Positions 22,056 to 32,367 of a stretch of 64,000 bases of DNA are shown here, one piece after another. Position numbers and translations under genes: made by a program. The DNA comes from Myxocyprinus asiaticus (Eukaryota > Chordata > Actinopteri > Cypriniformes > Catostomidae). The stretch covers positions 49,583,501-49,647,500 of the forward strand of contig NC_059346.1 in NCBI RefSeq assembly GCF_019703515.2. The letters are read 5' to 3'. Each line of letters begins with the position of its first letter. The first letter of the stretch is position 1. The notes under the pieces are model-generated. The model was given only the letters and a program-made list of their open reading frames with translations. It was not told the DNA's origin and did not search any database.

Positions 22056-22220
22056 TTAGTAAGGGTCGGCTATGGTCCATGACCTCATTCTCCAGAGTCG
22101 TGTGGATGCTGCTTCTTTGATCGCTGGCCAAGCTGGAAGGGCTTTCCATGACAAAGCTAGTGTGAGTTGGACTTGTTATGCTGGACTGCAGGGATGTCTG
22201 CATTTGACTTCCACTGGATT
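22056..22220 (-). CDS. rph3al: rph3al (Noc2) exon, Ser/Thr-rich tail
   Basis: The acceptor is atactttacactcag before 22220 and the donor is CTAA|GTGAGT at 22055. The exon is 165 bases, entering in phase 1 and leaving in phase 1. With the G carried over from the previous exon it reads ESSGSQMQTSLQSSITSPTH..., passes SFVMESPSSLASDQRSS and ends NEVMDHSRPLL. The sequence is disordered-looking, rich in Ser/Thr, without membrane segments. Human Noc2 has a similarly Ser-rich low-complexity C-terminus with an SSLAS motif, which supports but does not prove orthology. The remaining terminal exon was not found. Confidence 0.7.
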
Positions 22221-23615
22221 CTGAGTGTAAAGTATTGAAAAAAATAAAATAAAATGTGATTCACATTAAAGAACAATTACTTGGACACATTTCACCCCAA
22301 GAAATGATTGTAATATTTTTATTTGTACAAAACATTTGTTATTGTATTGTAACTGAAAAATAAAGTAAATTATGTATTTTTGTAGAAGCATTAATATTTT
22401 TTTGCATTATTTTCAAAACAATAAAGCACATCCCCCGCCCCTAATTTTCCTTACTGTAATGCATCCGGATGTTTTACTTTTCATTTTGTTATTGTCAATA
22501 ATGATTCTCATGTGGTTTTCATTATAGTAAATAAATCATCCTGCTCAGATACAGTTATATTTCATTTATTTTAAAATCAGCATAAATTAAAGGCAGTGTA
22601 ACATACTAACAAAATGTAAAAATACCTAAATGTAAATACTATTTTTTACACTAGATATGCAGTAAACTCTTCATTTTGAGTAAACATCAGAATCATGTTT
22701 TTTTATTCAAAGACATTTTTATTTCATAATACAAATATCTGCCTGGGGATTGAAAAATTAGCAAAAAATCCCCTAGACTTCCACTGAAAAGGTTACACAT
22801 ATACAGGGATCAGGATGTCATAGAGACTTGCGGATTTGGGGACTTCTTGGGGTCTCTTTTGACTTGGGTCAGTAAGCAGCCATCTTGCAACCATTTAGTA
22901 ATGCCCTTGCAACCACCTTGTAACACCAATGCCCTAATAAGCACCCATTAACACCCTGACATTCCATAAATAAGGGATGCAAACTCATGAGTGGTGAAAA
23001 ATGTGAGAAAGTCATAGCAGGTGTTCCAGATGTACATTCGGTTGATTTGTTTGTTGTTTTTAAAGCTTTATTAGTTTTAAGTGTTTAATCTTAAAGTAAC
23101 CATTTAAAGTGACTTTAATAAAGAACAATTTGGGCAAATTAGCTTCAGAAAATGTGATTTTAGCTGAAAGGTGAGTAGTTTGCATCCCTGAAATATAAAC
23201 ATATATCATAATAATTGTTGTGGAAAATCCAAAGTAATTTTGACCAAATATGAGATCAAGTTAACTTTTTCACTGTTTTTAACTCTTAAACATATAAGGA
23301 GGTATTTAATTATCATGACAATTATGTTCACCCACTTAGACAACTTTCACAATAAAGACCATGGAAATTCAACCGAAATTTCCATGAGAGAAATGTTAAT
23401 GACCAATAAGCTTTTGTTCAAAATAATGGGGTTTTAATAGGAAAAACATTTCAAGCTGACCAAAAACGGACACTTAGCCATACAGTAGGGAGATTTGTGT
23501 TGTCTGTGAAACGTACAAAAATTATAGATGGCCTTGTGTGTGTTTAAGTTTGTTTGTAGGTGAGTGGGTGTGTTTCCAAGTATGAGCCAATAAATTTCCA
23601 GGAATTGTGTATTAC
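22221..23615 (-). other. rph3al: rph3al intron, 1,395 bp
   Basis: This lies between the exons ending at 23616 and beginning at 22220. AT-rich, with no clear mobile element, in contrast to the next intron upstream. Canonical GT (23615-23614) and AG (22222-22221) ends. Confidence 0.65.
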
Positions 23616-23714
23616 CGGAATGTCTTCTTTGATCGGACTCAGACATGAAGGTCTTTCTGTCACTGCTGCATTCACTGAGCTCAGTGTCACTGCCATCACT
23701 TTCACTCAAGTAAA
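23616..23714 (-). CDS. rph3al: rph3al (Noc2) exon, acidic serine-rich segment
   Basis: A long pyrimidine tract (ctttttcctttctctctctcaag) precedes 23714; the donor is TTCCG|GTAATAC at 23615. The 99-base exon enters and leaves in phase 1. Residues are VYLSESDGSDTELSECSSDR, then KTFMSESDQRRHS. This follows TYTWAQSK of the upstream exon, matching the Noc2 layout in which YTW is followed by a run of Ser and Asp. The acidic serine pattern (S-E-S-D, S-D-T-E) fits casein kinase 2-type phosphorylation sites (inference). A degenerate copy lies at 17027-17098. Confidence 0.78.
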
Positions 23715-23719
23715 CTTGA

Positions 23720-24227
23720 GAGAGAGAAAGGAAAAAGAGAGAGAAGAGGTAAAAAAAAATGTGACACTGCATTGAGTAAACACAGTGACACACTGAGTAT
23801 GAGTCTACACAGGCATTAAGATAAAGCTTTAAACCAGGCCTGTAAACAAGACCCTGTGACCAGACCTAACGCAACTGATAATGTCAAAATTTTAAGACCG
23901 AACTTGACCAAAATAACTTACTCTCTTTTAATTTCCTATTTGACTAATTAGACCCAGACGTACTGTTTTTTTAGTGAAAAAATGGCTTCCGTTACATTCA
24001 TTAAAATAACCTTGAAAGCAGTAAGAGCAAAATAATAGTGATGCCATTTCCAATGGCAAAAATGACTAAGAAAAGTGAAGTTAGTTTTGAGAAAAGGTGC
24101 ACTATATGTTTACAGATGCCACTTGGTTTGATATTTAATTTTGTAATACAATTAAATGTATACATTTTACAAATGGCTTAAGTGTCCAAATATTTCTGGG
24201 GCCACTGTACATGAAAAACTAAGCCAA
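23720..24227. other. Intronic, no element recognised
   Basis: AT-rich intron sequence next to the exon; nothing identified. Confidence 0.4.
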
Positions 24228-25098
24228 TCCATAGGAGGGAGAGAGACCATGGGTAGTAACACGCTACATTTACTCCGTTACATTTACTTGAGTATCTTCT
24301 TGGGGAAAAATTTACTCTTAGAGTAGGTTTAAATATGGGTACTTTTTACTCTCACTCAAGTAAATTTCTAATTAATTTTTTTTACTTTTACTTCTTTACA
24401 ATGGGCGGTGTTCCTGTAGTTACATTACTGGGTTCAATTTTAGTTAATGTGTAATTTATTGAGAGATTACTGAATGGGACTTTTACGACAGCGGAAGTTC
24501 ACACAATTACGCGCTGCTGTCACAGGCTGTCACTCAAGTCATCAGTGCTGCAGCATCAAACTCTACAAAGTGAAACACTTTCTTCGCTCCGCAGAGTGAA
24601 AAAAGAATAGTTTCGTCATGTAATGCCTTAATTTAACACCAAGACAAGCTGATAGTTGAAGATTAAAATTGAAGCTCCAACTTATGGCAGCACTCTGAGG
24701 TAAGTTTTGGCTCTAATGATAATGCAGGCTTTTCTGTGTAATGTGATGGTCATTTTCAGGGTGATTCTGTAACTGGGCCCTTATGACATCAGTTTTTAAG
24801 TGTACATTTTTAAAATCAGTTCAGCAATATATCAGTGCACTCTGTCCCGCGTCCCGCAGTCATGAGCAGTATTTACGCATTTACTCCACGCAGCTATTGC
24901 AGCTATTTCTGATTAACTGTATAAATCCATGTAAAGATCCAAGTTAGGTGTAAATAAATGCCTTTTGCTCTGCTGTTCACGTGATTGACAACTGAAGCGT
25001 GAACAGACAGCATTTCTGCGCTTGCACAGCGATGTGCGCGGGGTGCGTGCGTGAGAGGTGTGCGGGCTCAAGGTGATCAAATGGCAAAGAGAGTGGAT

Positions 25099-25953
25099 GT
25101 GTCCGAAATCGTTAACTCGTTCACTCATTCACTATTTCCTATATAGTGAATGACAGTGAGTGCACTATATCTCAGCAGTGAGTGAACAAAATGAGTGAGT
25201 GAATTCGGATGCTGATGTATACACAAAGCGTCGGATCTCTGGGGCTGTCGCAGAAACAACGTCACATATGAACTTTTAAAATACTTGGGCCTTACTTGTT
25301 ATTCTTATTTAATAATATATTAATACATTAAATCTTCATTCTGTTTGTAATTATATTATATTATTTTAATATAAAGAGTAAACACATTTTATCAAATGTA
25401 CATTATTGTATAAAGCTGGGTAGCGTTTCACATCCGACCAAAGTTATCATAACCTACATGTTATAACTGAATATTTAAACAATCTACAGAATTCTTGTGT
25501 GCAGTCTCCTGCATTAAAATAATATCACCTTAGTGAATTATTTTGTAAATAAAGAATTCTTCATCTCAATGGCAAAATTCTGTATAAATATAAATAAAGA
25601 GTACATTTTAAAATGTATTTGTATGTTTTGCCTATCTATATGTTATTATGCTATTTTAATCACGTAATGATTTGTCAAAAAGTAATTTAATACATTCAGC
25701 ATGAAATAAAACATTGTAGGAGTGAATGAAGCAGTAAACTACCAGCTCGTACCTCTTCCCCACGGTGGATTATAGGCAATTAACCATTGTCGAGTGATTT
25801 GATGTCAAATGTACACTCGAAATTAGAGTGCATTGTGAGTAAGAATGAGTGAACAAAAGTACGAGTGGCTCACTCAGAATTCAGACACTCCTACAAAATG
25901 GTGGACACCCGAAATAGTGCACTATATAGTGGATAGGGGGCGGTTTCAGACAC
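25099..25953. mobile_element. MITE with gtgtccgaaatcg termini
   Basis: The left end gtgtccgaaatcg and the right end cggtttcagacac are inverted (11 of 13), followed on both sides by subterminal cactcattcact/agtgaacaaa and cactatatagtg motifs. About 855 bp, AT-rich inside, no transposase. It is nested in the hAT-like block. Confidence 0.7.
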
Positions 25954-26276
25954 AGCGAGTGTTCCACGACCGGGGCTGGTGCCCTACCCAAGCTGCATAC
26001 TCTGCGTTTAGAGAGCGGCGGTACTACTGTACAGAACTAATGATCTAAATTCTTTCAACACTGAAAACTGTAACTACACTGAAATAAGAATGCACACTGG
26101 ACTTTAAAAGCTATGAAATAGCGAAAGTAGGCATTAATAAAACATGACCTTGCTTTGGTTTATATTTCAGCACTATATATAATGTCCCTGTCGGTCGTTT
26201 TCACTGTAATAATTACTAGAAAGGTTTCCAAACCTCTCTTCTTATTTACAAATTCATCCAGATCTGACAAGAGTCC

Positions 26277-26898
26277 CAAAAGTGATAGTTTACCCAAAAA
26301 TGAAAATTAGCTCATTTACTCACCCTCATGCCATCCCAGATATGTATGACTTTTTCATCTGCTGAACACAAATGAAGATTTTTAGAGGAGTATTTCAGCT
26401 CTATAGGTCCATAAAATGCAAATGAATGGGTGCCAACATTTTAAAGCTAAATAAAAATCAAATAAGTCAGCATAAAAGTAATCCATAAGACTCCAGTTGT
26501 TAAATCAATATCTTCAGAAGCAATGTGATATAAGAATGTGTGGATGAGAAACAGATCACTTTCACATTCTTCTTCTTGTGTTTTTGGTGATTCACATTCG
26601 CAAAAAATGACAAATATTGATTTATTTCTCACCCATACCTTTCATATCACTTCTGAAGATATGGATTTAACTACTGGAGTCTTTTTGGATTACTTTTATG
26701 CTGCCTTTATTTGCTTTTTGGAGCATCAAAATGTTGCCACCCATTCACTTGCATTGTACTGACCTACAGAGCTGAAATATTTTTCTATAAATCATAATTT
26801 GTGTTCTGCAGAAGAAAGGAAGTCATACACATCTGGGATGGCATGAGGGTGAGTAAATGATGAGATAATTTTCATTTTTAGGTGAACTATCCCTTTAA
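26277..26898. mobile_element. Palindromic MITE, same family as 16119-16833
   Basis: Left: gtgatagtttacccaaaaa; right: ggtgaactatccctttaa. The arms pair over long distances (tcatgccatcccagat against atctgggatggcatga). Because the arms are palindromic, ORFs appear on both strands at the centre, but these are shadows of the fold-back. Confidence 0.8.
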
Positions 26899-27188
26899 AG
26901 TGATAGCTCAGCCATAATTTAATATTATGTCATCATTTCCCAACCCTCATGTTGTTCCAAACACATGTGACCTTCTGTATTCTGTGGAACACAACATATT
27001 TAGAAGAATGTTAGGGACTGACAGACTCAGTCACCATTCACTTTCAAAATATGGAGAAAAAAACACATTCACTGAAAGTAAATAGTGGCAAACATTCTGT
27101 CTAATATCTACTTAGTGTTGCATGGAAGAAAGAAAGTAATATGGGTTTGGAACGACATGGTGGTGAATGATGACAGAATTTCCATTAA
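26893..27188. mobile_element. Related palindromic MITE, head-to-tail with its neighbour
   Basis: It starts at the same ttaaagtgatag sequence that ends the previous MITE and folds back on itself: gtcatcatttccc...gttgttccaaac against gtttggaacgac...gaatgatgac. The right terminal bases are missing. Confidence 0.6.
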
Positions 27189-27408
27189 CAATAATAATAA
27201 TAATTCTGTAATACATGTTAAATGTGTATTATGTAATGGAATATAGGGTAGATAACGTCTATTATGTCATTTGTGAAAGTAACGAGTTACTCACTACTTA
27301 CTCTTACTCAATTATTTATGATAGTACTTTTACTTCTACTTGGGTAATTGTTTTTTTTCAATAATTGTACTTTTACTTGAGTACAGTTTTTGGCTACTCT
27401 ACCCACCT

Positions 27409-27889
27409 CTGCCCTTAAGCTAAGTAAAGCACAATACTGCAACCCTAGTAGAGTCGATTCAGCATCATCTGAAAGAGTATATGATTTACATACTGTTCGA
27501 ACAGTGGTGTCAAACACATGAACACATTCTCAAACAGTCTGTAAATTGGCTCAGGGCAGAGTGAGCAAAAAACAAACAAATCACATTAAATTGGGAGGAA
27601 AAAATTAGGACAGAAACATGAAGGGAGAAAGAGGGAAAGACAAAGTAAAATTTTGCACCTTTTTTTTTGTATTCCTGGTTCAACTGGTACTGTGCCCTAT
27701 GATATTAGATTTTATTAAAAATTAGTTAGTAGATCTTTAATAAGAGTGAGGCCAAAAAAGTACTACACAAGAACGCAAACGCAGACCCGGACCAGTTGAA
27801 CGTCAGTACTCTAGGGGGCGACAGAGTTATCTTCAAAAGCTTGTGCCATAAAACCGGATGTGATATTATTCAGGTAATTTGTTCTAAAT
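27409..27889. other. Intronic, no element recognised
   Basis: No coding or repeat signal of note between two hAT-like elements. Confidence 0.4.
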
Positions 27890-28841
27890 CAAGGGCGTAG
27901 CAGCCGCGGTGGAGGTGGGTGACACGTCCCCCGCAATCTGTAAAAAGGTGATTTTTGTCCCCCGCACTTTTCCAAGCTAAACCCATACCAAGTCCAAATG
28001 GTGGATTTGTATAAAGTATTCTTTGCATTTTGTTATATTGGGCTGATTGAGTGACCATCCAGCCAATCACAGGTGAGTTTCGTGAGCCGAAACAACCCTT
28101 ATGTAATAGGCTGTCTGTCGGACAGTCTAATCAACGCTGCACCATTCACTTCTACAAAGTTGCTTTCAGCAATGCTCATTTATCCATGTTTTTTATCGGC
28201 ATTGATGTTAATCTAAACACACAAATGAGAGTTATTTATCGGCATATCATTCTTGATTGGCAGCATTACGTGAAATGCACTGCAGAAAAAACTCAAAGGA
28301 CAATCCTTCTTTTAAGCACACATTGTAAGTGGAGTTTATTTCACTGCCTGAGTCTTCATTAAGTTATGTTTTTTACATTATGTTTGTGAGGTATGTTTGA
28401 TCAGTTGTTTTTGCCAATTTAAGCAGATTACGAGATCTGTGTTAAACATGTAAAGCTATTTTTAATATCAGCTCCTGTTTTTTACCTCTATGTTGGTGTG
28501 CATTCGGCAAACTGCAGGAAAAAGATAGATCTGCTGTGTTCTTAGAACACTTAGGCATTTTACTGAAGTGAATAGTTATGTAGACATGCCTTTTTATACA
28601 AGAAAACGTACGGACGTTATTGAAACTCATAATTATTATAAGACTATTATTGTTGTCTTTTGATAAAAGTCACAAACTGTAGGAAAATGATAGATTTGCT
28701 TTGTTCTTACAATGCTTAAAACCTCTACTAAATCTCTTTGTAGGTCTGTAGACATACAAATTTTAAAGGATTAAAATGTTCTTTTGATTGTTAATTCAGT
28801 GACTAACTAATTTCACAAAAGACCTTCTGGCATCACCAGAA

Positions 28842-29891
28842 ATGGTCAGTGAATCTTTTGCCCCGAATCCTCAGCCTGCTCCATGCCATGTCACAGCAAC
28901 GCCTCAGCCTGCTCCATGCCATGTCACAGCAATGCCTCAGCCTGCTCCATGACGTGTCACAGCAATGCTTCAGCCTGCTCCATGCCATATCACAGCAACG
29001 CCTCAGCCTGCTCCATGCTATGTCACAGCAACGCCTCAGCCTGCTCCATGCCATGTCACAGCAACGCCTCAGCCTGCTCCATGCCATGTCACAGCAATGC
29101 CTCAGCCTGCTCCATGCCATGTCACAGCCATGCTTGAGCCTGCTCCATGCCACGTCACAGCCACGTCTGAGCCTGCTCCATGCCACGTCACAGCCACGCC
29201 TGAGTCTGTTCCATGCCATGTCATGGCCACATCTGAGCAGTTGGACCTGGAGATGGTTCCTGCCATTATACCCACCCTTAGTTCTCCTGAGCATGCAAAG
29301 GGAACTTTCAACCCTCCGACCCCGCCTGGACCCTCCGAGCCCTGGAATCCGCCTTGGCCTGTCGGTCCCTCGAAATTGCCCCAGCTCTGCGTTCCCTTGG
29401 CTCCACTGTGGTCCTTCAGCCTGTCGGCTTTGCCAGGGTCCCTCATCCCTCCGGCTCCTCCTTGGTCTGTCGGTCACCTGGCTCTGCCTTGGCTCTCCGA
29501 TCCTCTGGCTGTGCATCGTCCCTACGATCCATCAGCTCCACCGGGGACCTCCTTCCATACGGCTCCACCCTGGCCCTTCGAGTCTTCGGCTACTCTCCAG
29601 GCACCAAGTTCCATGGTGACACCCTTCAAGTCTCTCATGGCTCTGCTTTCCATGGCTCCACTCCTCAAGTCTCTCACAACCCCACCTTCCACAGCTCCAC
29701 CCCTCGAGCCTCTCAGGGCCCCACCTTCATTGACTCTGCCCTGGTACCATGACCCATGCTATGCCATTCCAAGCCATGCCTCAAGACCCCCCCACCACCC
29801 CCCTCCCCCAGCTCCCTACAGAACTTTGGAATATTATGTCATGTTTTATGTGTTTTGTTCATGTGTTGGGACGTCGGGAGCCACCCCTTAG
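28842..29891 (+). pseudogene. Proline-rich ORF upstream of a Gypsy-type LTR
   Basis: An ATG at 28842 opens MVSESFAPNPQPAPCHVTAT; one TGA interrupts the frame in the third repeat unit, then it is open to 29891. The first third is eleven copies of an 11-residue unit PQPAPCHVTAT. The remainder is Pro/Ser/Leu-rich (PPGPSEPWNPPWPVGPS) without catalytic motifs. It ends just before a G-run and an LTR, which suggests the 3'-most reading frame or coding tail of the element. Function is unknown. Confidence 0.5.
28871..29233 (+). repeat. 33-bp coding minisatellite, 11 units
   Basis: The unit cagcctgctccatgccatg + tcacagcaacgcct repeats eleven times with few substitutions. Since 33 is divisible by three, all frames are open on the plus strand and at least one on the minus strand. 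Later units drift (gagcctgctccatgccacg). Confidence 0.95.
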
Positions 29892-29903
29892 TGGGGGGGG
29901 GAT
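29892..29903 (+). promoter_or_regulatory. Probable polypurine tract
   Basis: A run of G with flanking purines (tgggggggggata) lies immediately before the LTR start at 29905. Such tracts prime plus-strand synthesis in LTR retrotransposons. Confidence 0.5.
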
Positions 29904-29904
29904 A

Positions 29905-30325
29905 TGTCGTGTATTTTGTTGATTCATGTTTTTCATGTCTTTTATTTTGAAAAGTTTAGTTCCTGTTTCCTGGTTATGTGATGTACTGTTTTCCCTCCAT
30001 GTTCATGTGTCTTGTTTTCATTGGTTTATTGGTTGATTATCTTGTTATCAGTTCTGTCTGTTTATTGGTTATCTTTGTCATGTGTTCTCCCATGTCCATG
30101 TAATTAAACCCTCATGTTTTCCATTGTCAAGTATTGTATGTGTTTGGTACATTGTTCATGTCATGTCAGGTCATGCTATGCCAAGTTTATGTTAAGTCAA
30201 GTTCATGTTTATGTTTATGTTTCATTCACATTTGTAGTTAGGGTTTTAACTTGTATTAATAAATTGCACTTGGGTTCTTCAATTCATCATCTTCATCATT
30301 GTCAGCCCCAGCAGTGCATCGTTAC
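29905..30325 (+). mobile_element. 3' LTR of a Gypsy-type retrotransposon
   Basis: The sequence starts with tgtcgtgtattttg just after the polypurine tract and ends with ...catcgttaca, giving TG...CA ends over 421 bp. It contains an aataaa near 30257 (polyadenylation signal). No 5' LTR, gag or pol is found upstream, so the element is 5'-truncated. Confidence 0.55.
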
Positions 30326-31080
30326 ACATACTTGTATATTAATAAATACTGAGTGGCGAATTCTCAGGGCCAGCAAAGCCTTCGCTGGCCTAACATGCCA
30401 AATAAATAAATATTTTTCATCCTTTCATTCTCAATCACCTTTTTGCCTATGTATTTTTAATCACTTTCCACTCTTAATTAATCTACAAACAAATAGAGAA
30501 AGACTAAAAGTTTATCCAGTCAGAATTTATTCCTTGATGCTTACAAGCAAAGTGTGACAGCTGTTTAACAAATCGCATGCCCGAAGCCAAGCTTGTTAGC
30601 CGAAGCAGCGCATGAGTCTGAGCTCCACCCCCTCAGGCCTTCAGAATTTCCAGAGAATCCCTCAACAGTGCAAATGAATGGGCAACTAAAGTCAGATTGT
30701 CAGATTCATCAGCCAATCAGATTGATTTATTTGTTCTTGGTGAGTGTGATCTTTAGGATATGTCCTGGTCGAGGCCTTCTAGCTGGCCTTGAGTGACGTA
30801 ATCGCATTTTAAATGATGTACGTAATTTGAAAGCGAAGAGCTCGAGATCATCATAACTGCCGCTATCGCCATTGAGAAAGAGATCCTCATGGATTTAAAA
30901 ACATGAGATGTTCTGCATGACAGTGTGATTGCTTAATTTATTAAACAGGAAAGGAGGGCTGATTTTCACTTCAAGCAAATTGGTAAGTGCTTTTTGCATT
31001 GTTATAGCAACATCAGGAGTTTTCTAAGTGTAAATTAGGCTGCTTGAGCATTCAGTGTCGGATCAAGTTTTGAAAAGTAG
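30326..31080. other. Interior of the hAT-like element
   Basis: No ORF of note. A small inverted stem gggccagcaaagccttcgctggcc lies near 30367-30391. Confidence 0.4.
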
Positions 31081-31608
31081 TGCTGCGTTCCATTCAACTC
31101 GGAAAGTCGGATTTTACAACCTCCTACTTGGAAAAGTGCAATGGAATGCATTTTTAAGTCAGAATTACAACTTGTAGGCTCGTGCAGAAATTTTCAATTC
31201 TGATTTCGCCGAGATGCAGGGGCATGACGTCACACAAACATGTCGACACTCAGGGAGATTCTATACAAAGTAAGTGATAAACATTCACTTTATTAAGTAA
31301 TATCGATAAATGAGTTAGTTTCCACATTATATAATATTAAAGCTTGTTTAACAAACACCTGCAGAAACAGGTGCATAAACCAATTTATAAATTATAAACT
31401 CTTTTGATAATCATACACCTGAAGTACAAATGCTAGCGCTGCAGCATTGTTTATCAGTTGGGTTGCTAGGAGACATCTCTAATGAGAGTCAAACTCCTGC
31501 TAAGCTAATGGGAGTGTTGCAGTTCCGAATATCAGGGAATGGAATGCATTTCTGGTCGGAGATATCAAGTAGGAATATCCCACATCCAACTTGAATGGAA
31601 CGCAGCAT
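31081..31608. mobile_element. MITE with tgctgcgttccattcaa termini
   Basis: The left end tgctgcgttccattcaac and the right end ttgaatggaacgcagca are inverted. Similar subterminal blocks (ggaatgcattt) occur on both sides. 528 bp, non-coding. Confidence 0.75.
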
Positions 31609-31998
31609 AACCGTGTACCCTGACGTAATGAAATTTATTGCAAGCAACATTTAAATCGCAAAGATTTTTCCAGGTATTATAGACCTCCTTGGTAGATTCA
31701 TATGAAAAATTATGGTTTTTGACATTCATTCACAAAACAGTCATGCTGCAGTTAAAATTAGGCATGTTTGAGCATTAAGTGTCGTCTCAAGTTCTGGCTT
31801 TCGTGTGTGGACGTGTTTTTAAAATGTCAGTTGGTATTACTAGTTGACTGCCACATAATGTATGATATGGCATACGGTGTCTTATTCAATGTGAAACTGT
31901 GTTTTCTTAATGGCATGAATCGCACTGAAGGCCTAGACTTAAAATGCACAGCCCGCGGCTGTATATACTGTAATATATTAATACTGCACTGACAGCTG

Positions 31999-32027
31999 CC
32001 CCCCCCCCCCCCCCCCACACACACACT
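31999..32027. repeat. Poly-C tract followed by (CA)n
   Basis: About 18 C followed by ACACACACAC inside the right arm of the hAT-like element. Confidence 0.9.
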
Positions 32028-32294
32028 TTTAAAATGACTGCTACGCCCCTGTTGTAAATATATTGATTTTAACTTACTTGCATAGCAATATTCTCTTCAA
32101 ACTGTTGCTCTGGCATTACAGTATTTAACTTGAAAGAGAAAACTCACAGCAGAAGTGAACAGTTCACACTAATGTCTACTATAGCGCACCCTGCATCAAC
32201 ATTGAAAATGCAATGCATACTTGCATTGCGGTGTTACACATTTCAGAATGCAACAACACCCGAAATCGAGCTTGTGTAGCTAGAGCGTTCTCGA

Positions 32295-32367
32295 GACATG
32301 TTAGTGCAGTGGTAAAGTTTTCGTATAGCATGTGAGTGGGCACAGGTTCGAATCAGCACAAAACGAA
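32295..32367 (+). other. tRNA-like sequence with A and B boxes
   Basis: tagtgcagtgg (32302-32312) fits the A-box consensus at every position, and ggttcgaatc (32345-32354) fits the B box, 43 bases apart, the tRNA spacing. The acceptor arms do not pair (gacatgt has no partner), so it is not a working tRNA. It may be the head of a tRNA-derived SINE or chance. Confidence 0.35.

Larger units (their letters stand above)
24228..27408. mobile_element. hAT-like element with acidic ends, carrying MITE insertions
   Basis: The right end reverse complements to cagaggtgggtagagtagcc, and the left has the related gggtagtaacacgctac followed by acatttactccgttacattt. Both arms contain the repetitive tacttttacttgagta type sequence. 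This pair of ends is familiar from fish hAT-type elements. The left end is degenerate, no target duplication is clear, and there is no transposase ORF. Inserted MITEs account for about 1.8 kb. Confidence 0.5.
27890..32051. mobile_element. hAT-like element, 4.2 kb, with nested insertions
   Basis: Left end caagggcgtagcag; right end reverse complements to caggggcgtagcag (13 of 14). Flanks ttctaaat (27882-27889) and ttgtaaat (32052-32059) form an 8-base duplication with one mismatch, as expected for hAT. Subterminal C/G-rich tracts (gtcccccgcaatc, poly-C at 31999) lie at both ends. No transposase is present. A Gypsy-type 3' fragment and a MITE are contained inside. Confidence 0.75.

Noticed and set aside
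26447..26762. Opposing ORFs with similar sequences on both strands
   Set aside because: They are the two arms of a palindromic MITE, not genes.
29102..29446. Minus-strand ORF across the minisatellite
   Set aside because: It is open only because the 33-bp unit lacks stops in that frame; no independent coding evidence.
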